DNA of 64,000 nucleotides from Nitrososphaerota archaeon (lineage in GTDB: Archaea; Thermoproteota; Nitrososphaeria; Nitrososphaerales; Gagatemarchaeaceae). The notes beneath the pieces are model-generated. The model was not told the DNA's origin. It did not search any database and was given only the letters and a program-made list of their open reading frames with translations. Position numbers and translations under genes: made by a program. Numbering within the stretch: the first letter of the stretch is position 1; every line of letters begins with the position of its first letter. The stretch spans positions 1,457,374-1,521,373 of the forward strand of contig JAFLYY010000001.1 in the NCBI GenBank assembly GCA_029785825.1. Direction: 5' to 3'. Positions 59,592 through 64,000 of the stretch are shown piece by piece.

Positions 59592-60518
59592 TTATGGCAG
59601 ACGTGTGTGCTCCGCAATCGTGGCTTTCATCCTGCAGACGCTGCAGAGGCCGCCTGAAGATGGCTTTCCACACCGGGAACAGGGGACGGATTCCTTCTCC
59701 GGAGCACGGGCATAGTGAGAAACCACGTCCAAGCTCGACCTGAACATTACGTTCTTGATCCCTGGGTGTTTGGACTCCAATACGTTGAGGTGGTCCCTGA
59801 CCTCGCTCCTCAGCCCTTCGTGCATATAGGGACAGCTAACGCTCTGGAACGGGACCCCTGCCTGATAGGCAAAGAGGGCGACCTCGGCCTCGTATATCTC
59901 CATGAATGGCTTAACCCTCCTCACAGGGAAGCTGTCATCAGCATAGGCCGGGTCGAGCCACCCGAGGCGGGCTACATCTCCGTGCATCAGGTTCAACATG
60001 AAGGTCTGGACGTAATCGTCCAAGTTGTGGGCAGTGGCCACCAACGAAGCCCTGACTCGGGTGGCTGCTTCGTCGATAGCCCTCCTTCTGAAGACACCAC
60101 AGAAGCTGCATGACGAGACGTCCCGCTCCTCTTTCCAGTCGAGGGCCTCGTCGAGCGAGAAACCGAACAACTCCTTATAGGACAAGGTTACGTGTTCGAT
60201 TCCCAGCTCTCGGGTCATGCGTTCGGCGTGCTCTATAGCCTCATCTCTGTAGCCCGCGACCCCTTCGTCTATCGATATCGCGACCAGGGGGTTCCTCCGT
60301 CCGGCGTAGAGCTCCGCGAGGACCTTGAGCAGCGAAAGGCTGTCCTTCCCCCCCGACACTGCCACTGCCACCTTTTCCCTCGGCCCAATCATCTTATACC
60401 TGGAGATTGTCCGCCGCGTCTTCTCGACTATTGACTCCATGAAGCACGACTTGCAGAGGGTCTCTCCAGAGTACTGCTTGGTATAGAACCCGCTCCCCCT
60501 GCAGCGTACGCATTCCAT
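59592..60518 (-). CDS. TtuA/Ncs6-type tRNA 2-thiolation enzyme
   Basis: A 308-residue PP-loop ATPase that adenylates U in tRNA before sulfur transfer (wobble U34 in Ncs6/CTU1, or U54 in TtuA of thermophiles). Seen: N-terminal zinc finger (CVRCRGSGFY..CKSC), the PP-loop SGGKDSLS (about residues 55-62), catalytic cysteines in SSCSFCGVFRRR (about 135-146), a second-half Cys in SVSCPYMHEG, and a C-terminal zinc finger (CSRCGKP..CSVCR). The double zinc fingers and the CxxC place it in this family; the target base is not decided by sequence. It diverges from the site-2 protease gene across 71 nt. Confidence 0.92.
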   Translation of the reverse strand: MECVRCRGSGFYTKQYSGETLCKSCFMESIVEKTRRTISRYKMIGPREKVAVAVSGGKDSLSLLKVLAELYAGRRNPLVAISIDEGVAGYRDEAIEHAERMTRELGIEHVTLSYKELFGFSLDEALDWKEERDVSSCSFCGVFRRRAIDEAATRVRASLVATAHNLDDYVQTFMLNLMHGDVARLGWLDPAYADDSFPVRRVKPFMEIYEAEVALFAYQAGVPFQSVSCPYMHEGLRSEVRDHLNVLESKHPGIKNVMFRSSLDVVSHYARAPEKESVPCSRCGKPSSGGLCSVCRMKATIAEHTRLP

Positions 60519-60589
60519 CTGCCGCCGTATGAGTGAAGGTCAGTATAAAGTCCCAACGCTTAAAGCGATAACGGCTTCCAGCCGACTTT

Positions 60590-61831
60590 GTGCAGCCTGA
60601 GAAGTACAAGAAAATCGAGTTCCAGTGGGGCCTGGTCCTTCTCAGGACCAAGCGATTCCAGTCCATCATGGATAGGCTGGGTTCTAGTAGGATTTCAAAG
60701 CCGACCGGGTGGCTCCTACTCTATGCGATGCCTGCCGCTGCCGCCTCGGGGTTCTATCTTTTCTTGAGCGAGTTGGGTATCCTGCTTTCCCCACGTGGGC
60801 AGGAGGTAGCGTCATTCGTGAGGACCCTGGGACCTCTGGCGAACATCGGAATACCCGGGATCAACCCCTACCTCCCTCTAGTCTACGGTTGGGTCGCTCT
60901 TGTTGTTGCAATGGTCGTCCACGAAGGAGCCCATGGCGTGATAGCCCGGAGCCTAGGCCTCCCGGTGAAGTCTTCTGGGCTGCTCTTCTTCCTCTTCGTC
61001 CCCGTCGGGGCATTCGTAGAAGTAGACGAGGGAGCGATGAAAGCCGCGCCCCACTCGCATTCGGGGAGGGTACTCGGGGCGGGCGCAGGAATCAACGTGC
61101 TCGTGGCGCTGCTGTGCCTCATCCTCCTCTTCGGCGTCACATCGACTATGCATCCAAAGGTAGACGGAGTAGCCATCGTCGGGGTCACTCAGGGATACCC
61201 AGCCCAGAAAGCGGGCATGACAGCGGGAGAGTTCATCCTGGCGGTCGACGGCGTTCACTACAGCGAACCTTCACAGCTGTCGAGTGCCTCATGGTACAAG
61301 ATAGGAGAGAACGTTACGATGACAATATGGCACGGAGGGGCCATCAGTAACTACAGCCTGACCGTAGCGTCCCTCGAACTTAACAACACCCAGACGGGCC
61401 AGATCAGCGTCGTCCCGTACATCGGAGTGCAGATTATAGGGTACTCCGGACTGCAGCAGACGGCTTCTACCTACGCAGGGTCGTTCTTCACGAGGCCGGC
61501 TCTGTACTTGTGTATCCCCACGATACCCAACTGCGAGTCTGTCGTCCCGTTCTCCGGGAGCTTGGCACCCTACTATTCGTCGGCCCTGGGGGCAGGGTTG
61601 GTCCCTGTCGCTTCCCTGCTCTACTGGCTCTTCTTCATAGACTTCAACCTGGCCATATTCAACGCGCTCCCGATATACCCCCTGGACGGCGGGCAGGCCT
61701 TCTTGGTCGGGGTGAGGGCGCTGGGACGAGGGAAGTGGAGTGAAACGACCCTCATGCGGATAACCACTCTGGCCACCGTGGTCGTGGTCGCAGTCCTCTT
61801 CGGGGTCATCGCGGGGCCCTACTTCTTCTAG
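60590..61831 (+). CDS. site-2 protease-like M50 membrane metalloprotease
   Basis: A 413-residue intramembrane zinc protease. Seen: a first membrane segment at about residues 45-62, HEGAHGVIARSLG (HExxH, about residues 112-124) inside a membrane helix, a hydrophobic block (about 160-185), a PDZ-like lumenal domain (about 195-280; QGYPAQKAGMTAGEFILAVDG), and the second zinc motif NALPIYPLDGGQAF (about 356-369) with the metal-binding Asp. Such proteases cut membrane-anchored regulators or clear membrane remnants. GTG start at 60590. Confidence 0.93.
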   Translation: MQPEKYKKIEFQWGLVLLRTKRFQSIMDRLGSSRISKPTGWLLLYAMPAAAASGFYLFLSELGILLSPRGQEVASFVRTLGPLANIGIPGINPYLPLVYGWVALVVAMVVHEGAHGVIARSLGLPVKSSGLLFFLFVPVGAFVEVDEGAMKAAPHSHSGRVLGAGAGINVLVALLCLILLFGVTSTMHPKVDGVAIVGVTQGYPAQKAGMTAGEFILAVDGVHYSEPSQLSSASWYKIGENVTMTIWHGGAISNYSLTVASLELNNTQTGQISVVPYIGVQIIGYSGLQQTASTYAGSFFTRPALYLCIPTIPNCESVVPFSGSLAPYYSSALGAGLVPVASLLYWLFFIDFNLAIFNALPIYPLDGGQAFLVGVRALGRGKWSETTLMRITTLATVVVVAVLFGVIAGPYFF

Positions 61832-61889
61832 GGCGACCCGGCACGCCGACGGGGTGGCTCGTTAAATATCGGACGGGCGTTGACCGGTG

Positions 61890-62156
61890 ATGTCGAGCAT
61901 TCCACCTCCGCCGGGGGTCGAGAACCAGATTCAACAGTTCGCTCAGCAGTTCGTGACTACGACTACGTTCCTCCTCGGCGTCATAGATAACACCGTAATT
62001 GACGTCATGAGGGTGGCTTATGTTTCGCTGCTGATAGTCGGTATACTCCTGTATTACACCCACTCGGCTCAGAGGCTGGGGAAAGATCTGATAAAGGGTG
62101 GAGTGGCTTTGGCCATAATCTCAGAGTTCCTTGTCCCCTGGCTCGTCAAGCTCTGA
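61890..62156 (+). CDS. small hypothetical membrane protein
   Basis: An 88-residue protein I do not recognise. After a proline-rich start (SSIPPPPGV) it has hydrophobic segments at about residues 22-36, 40-58 and 66-86, so it probably crosses the membrane two or three times. The ATG at 61890 follows an in-frame GTG at 61887. A TATA-like GTTAAATAT lies about 28 nt upstream. It ends 11 nt inside the 3' end of convergent pelota. Confidence 0.65.
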   Translation: MSSIPPPPGVENQIQQFAQQFVTTTTFLLGVIDNTVIDVMRVAYVSLLIVGILLYYTHSAQRLGKDLIKGGVALAIISEFLVPWLVKL

Positions 62157-63201
62157 GAGAGTATCTCAGCAACGCCACGATTCCTCCAAAGGAGGACACC
62201 TGCTTGCCGAACTCCATGGAAGAGTCGGCCAAGTACACGTTCCCCCCTTTCCCCTCAATAGTGTTCAGTGTGTCGACGAGCTGCGCCTCGTCCACCCCCG
62301 AAGCGAACACGTCGTCAGAAACCGCGCAGGCCTCCACGGCGCCTGTCGGAGCTGCCTCGGCGACCCTGGGAAGGGTGTAGGTAACCTTCGGATCTCCTGT
62401 TGAGACCCGTTTCACCACTTCCGCGACGAGCCGCTGCATCTCGACCATGACCGAGTCTCTGGCCAGCGACTGGAAGCCAGGGGTCTTGATGAGGGCCCGG
62501 ACACCGTCGGAGCCTGTGATGTCCATCCCCTCTATTATCGCTACTTCTTTGCCCTTCAGCCTCTCCCTGACCTGGTTGGCCACGGCGTTCTTGAAGTTCC
62601 CGGGTCCGGCCAAGACGATTTTGTCTCCATCCTGGTAGACTTGGGCGACCGTCTCGGCGACCTTAGACAGGTAGGGTCGAGGACTCTGCTCTTCACCCAT
62701 CTTCCCCCCGAGGCCTGACTCTGTCGTGGCCACGACTGACAGGTGCGAGCCGCTGAGCGTGCCAATCCCTGCATCCCTCCTGTCAACGGCGACGAGGATG
62801 AACCTCGCTGTGGAGCCTTCTGGCTGTCTGACGAGCCGGATGTCCAGCGGGGTCCACGTGCGCTTCCGAATCGTCAGGGCATGTCCAGGCGAGAGGGTAA
62901 CTGAGTGGGACCCTGCCTTCGTCACGGTCTCGTCGCTGGCTTCGACTATTGTCCCCCTTACCCTGATCCTTTCGATGCTGCTGTCAAGGTGGATTTGATT
63001 CACGGAAAGAGCCAGAGCCACTTTGACCCTCTCGCCTCTGTCCGGCCTGGAGTACTCGTCCTCATTCTTGATGACCCGCGAGCTTCTGGTGACAATCACA
63101 TCCCCCTTTGCGATCAGGCGCCGCAGGACCCAGAGGTCTTCCGCTGACTCGATTGTAAGAGAGCAGTAGCCGTGCTTCGGGTTGAACTCGTTTACAATCA
63201 T
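62146..63201 (-). CDS. pelA: pelota (Dom34) ribosome-rescue factor
   Basis: Archaeal pelota enters the A site of stalled ribosomes and, with ABCE1 and an EF1A-like partner, splits them. The 351 residues have the N-terminal SmD-like domain (AEDLWVLRRLIAKGDVI, TRSSRV), a central domain with VVATTESG-type sequence, and a C-terminal eRF1 domain-3-like region (DEAQLVDTLNTIEGKGGNVYL, FGGIVALLRY). It lacks the GGQ of release factors, as expected. ATG overlaps by 4 nt the stop of a small upstream reading frame. Confidence 0.96.
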   Translation of the reverse strand: MIVNEFNPKHGYCSLTIESAEDLWVLRRLIAKGDVIVTRSSRVIKNEDEYSRPDRGERVKVALALSVNQIHLDSSIERIRVRGTIVEASDETVTKAGSHSVTLSPGHALTIRKRTWTPLDIRLVRQPEGSTARFILVAVDRRDAGIGTLSGSHLSVVATTESGLGGKMGEEQSPRPYLSKVAETVAQVYQDGDKIVLAGPGNFKNAVANQVRERLKGKEVAIIEGMDITGSDGVRALIKTPGFQSLARDSVMVEMQRLVAEVVKRVSTGDPKVTYTLPRVAEAAPTGAVEACAVSDDVFASGVDEAQLVDTLNTIEGKGGNVYLADSSMEFGKQVSSFGGIVALLRYSLRA

Positions 63202-63401
63202 TCTTGTCGCCCACCCGTGATCCCTATGTGGCGTGTCGTCACTATCCTGCGCCTCCCGTCAAGCTCTTCGGTCAGCTGCGCTACGGAACTCCATACGAAG
63301 CGCTTCCATGGGTCGTCGCCCTGCGCCGAGTCCCTAGTCAAGGCTGAGGAAGCCCTGCCCCCCCTCCTGAAGACGAATGCTTTCACACCCCTCCCGACCA
63401 A
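63198..63401 (-). CDS. possible small protein upstream of pelota
   Basis: A 67-residue frame with a TTG start at 63401, a basic N-terminal half and a segment WKRFVWSSVAQLTEEL that could be a helix. I do not recognise it. For it: its stop overlaps the pelota ATG by 4 nt, as in coupled archaeal operons, and a TATA-like GGTTTTATGG (63432-63441, leftward) lies at the right distance. Against it: short length, no known motif, and it fills only the gap between dnaG and pelA. The remaining sequence to 63506 holds only this promoter. Confidence 0.45.
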   Translation of the reverse strand: MVGRGVKAFVFRRGGRASSALTRDSAQGDDPWKRFVWSSVAQLTEELDGRRRIVTTRHIGITGGRQE

Positions 63402-63505
63402 CCTGATTACCTGCTGCTTATCAGTGAGAGGGCCATAAAACCTGCAGCACCTTTCGAGGAGTTGTCTATTGGAAGGATCACGACGCTCCGGCCACGGCGG
63501 CCCGG

Positions 63506-64000
63506 TTACTCGAGCCCGAGGTCTCTGAAAGTCCCGATTCTGACATCGTCTGGGACCGAGTTCAGTTCGCCAGTCCGATGGCCGATTATCCCCTTCACAC
63601 CAACTCTAGCAGCCGACTCCACCAGCCTCTGGGTCACAATTCCGTCGAAGATCAGGTACTGGGCACCGCCAGTCCCTTCCATCTTCTGGACGAGCTCGCT
63701 AATGGGGAACCTCCCGATTTCCTGGAGCCCGGTATCGAGGAGTACGGCTTCCAGTGTCCCGTTGAGGTTCGGATAGATTTCGCGCGTCTTGACCACTACC
63801 GGCTCGTCAGGCTCTTCTTGGGCCTTCGAGGGCGGGGCTTCTGTCGTTCCTCCCCTCTGCCTTCTCTGGGGAGCTTGCGGCTCGACCTTTTCCGCCTTTA
63901 GGAGGTTGATTACGTCAATAGGAGTGAGATCCTCGACCTCTTTCCCTGTGGGGGCGTGTAGGACTTTCTCTACATGCATGACCTGGGCGAGCTCCTTCTC
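63506..64000 (-). CDS. dnaG: archaeal DnaG-type primase, C-terminal part (runs off the window)
   Basis: The frame is open to the window edge, so the 5' part, including the TOPRIM domain, is missing; 164 residues are visible. The visible end has a linker rich in Glu, Pro and Gln, then VLLDTGLQEIGRFPISELVQ, LIFDGIVTQRLVESAARVGVKGIIGHR and VRIGTFRDLG, which match the C-terminal domain of archaeal DnaG, a protein that binds the exosome in several archaea. An internal ATG at 63979 is not the true start. It lies upstream of the pelota unit on the same strand. Confidence 0.88.
   Translation of the reverse strand, partial: EKELAQVMHVEKVLHAPTGKEVEDLTPIDVINLLKAEKVEPQAPQRRQRGGTTEAPPSKAQEEPDEPVVVKTREIYPNLNGTLEAVLLDTGLQEIGRFPISELVQKMEGTGGAQYLIFDGIVTQRLVESAARVGVKGIIGHRTGELNSVPDDVRIGTFRDLGLE

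Noticed and set aside
59521-59715. Short rightward frame overlapping the 3' end of the tRNA thiolase
   Set aside because: No motif, overlaps a conserved gene and the SRP RNA promoter region.
1-64000. CRISPR arrays, insertion sequences and prophage
   Set aside because: I saw no regularly spaced direct repeats, transposases, integrases or capsid genes; the window looks like chromosomal core and metabolic DNA.

Overview
The window comes from an archaeon of roughly 60% G+C (estimated by eye). Evidence: the ribosomal cluster uL3-uL4-uL23-uL2-uS19 behind a SPOUT methyltransferase, pelota, an archaeal DnaG primase, an archaeal SRP RNA, TATA boxes about 25 nt before many starts, frequent TTG/GTG starts, and tRNA genes cut by bulge-helix-bulge (BHB) introns. 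The intron load and gene content suggest Thermoproteota (TACK), perhaps a heterotrophic relative of Nitrososphaeria; that placement is inference. All five tRNA genes are interrupted, by nine introns in total, only one at the canonical 37/38 site.

1-12.3 kb: HtpX protease, tRNA-Val(GAC), class II HMG-CoA reductase, a DedA protein, then a complete histidine-to-glutamate pathway (hutU, hutI, hutH, hutG) in alternating orientation, an MscS channel, tRNA-Gly, a tRNA-binding protein and a cation/proton antiporter. 12.4-14.4 kb: an unknown protein abutting a GltD-like flavoprotein. 14.5-21.9 kb: a leftward six-gene run (aldehyde dehydrogenase, glucose dehydrogenase, GH15 trehalase/glucoamylase, HAD phosphatase, GT4 glycosyltransferase, MscS channel) that reads like an osmolyte synthesis, release and recycling unit. 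21.9-27.3 kb: glycerate 2-kinase, gluconate dehydratase, KDG-type aldolase, a cyclase-family hydrolase and a glycoside hydrolase. With the glucose and aldehyde dehydrogenases these form a non-phosphorylative Entner-Doudoroff pathway.

27.3-34.6 kb: tRNA-Ala, a NicO-like metal transporter with a DtxR-type regulator and a perfect palindromic operator, an MFS transporter, then SPOUT-uL3-uL4-uL23-uL2-uS19; the ribosomal run stops after uS19. 34.6-43.2 kb: a leftward operon with its own regulator, lipA, fused E1, E2, E3, lipB and a P5C-type dehydrogenase, i.e. a 2-oxoacid dehydrogenase complex with its own lipoylation machinery.

43.3-53.9 kb: two large Lhr-type helicases flank a leftward three-gene unit encoding a compact SMC ATPase with Smc5/Smc6-like C-terminal motifs, a candidate kleisin and a candidate Nse1/Nse3-like winged-helix (kite) subunit. 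The second helicase is followed by an unknown protein and a metallophosphoesterase. This is the strongest candidate for an undescribed system. 53.9-64 kb: thioredoxin, Nudix hydrolase, a MntR-like regulator divergent from an Nramp transporter, a phosphoribosyltransferase, tRNA-Val(UAC), enolase, tRNA-Ser(GCU) with three introns, SRP RNA, a TtuA/Ncs6-type tRNA thiolase, a site-2 protease, a small membrane protein, pelota and the C-terminal end of DnaG running off the edge.
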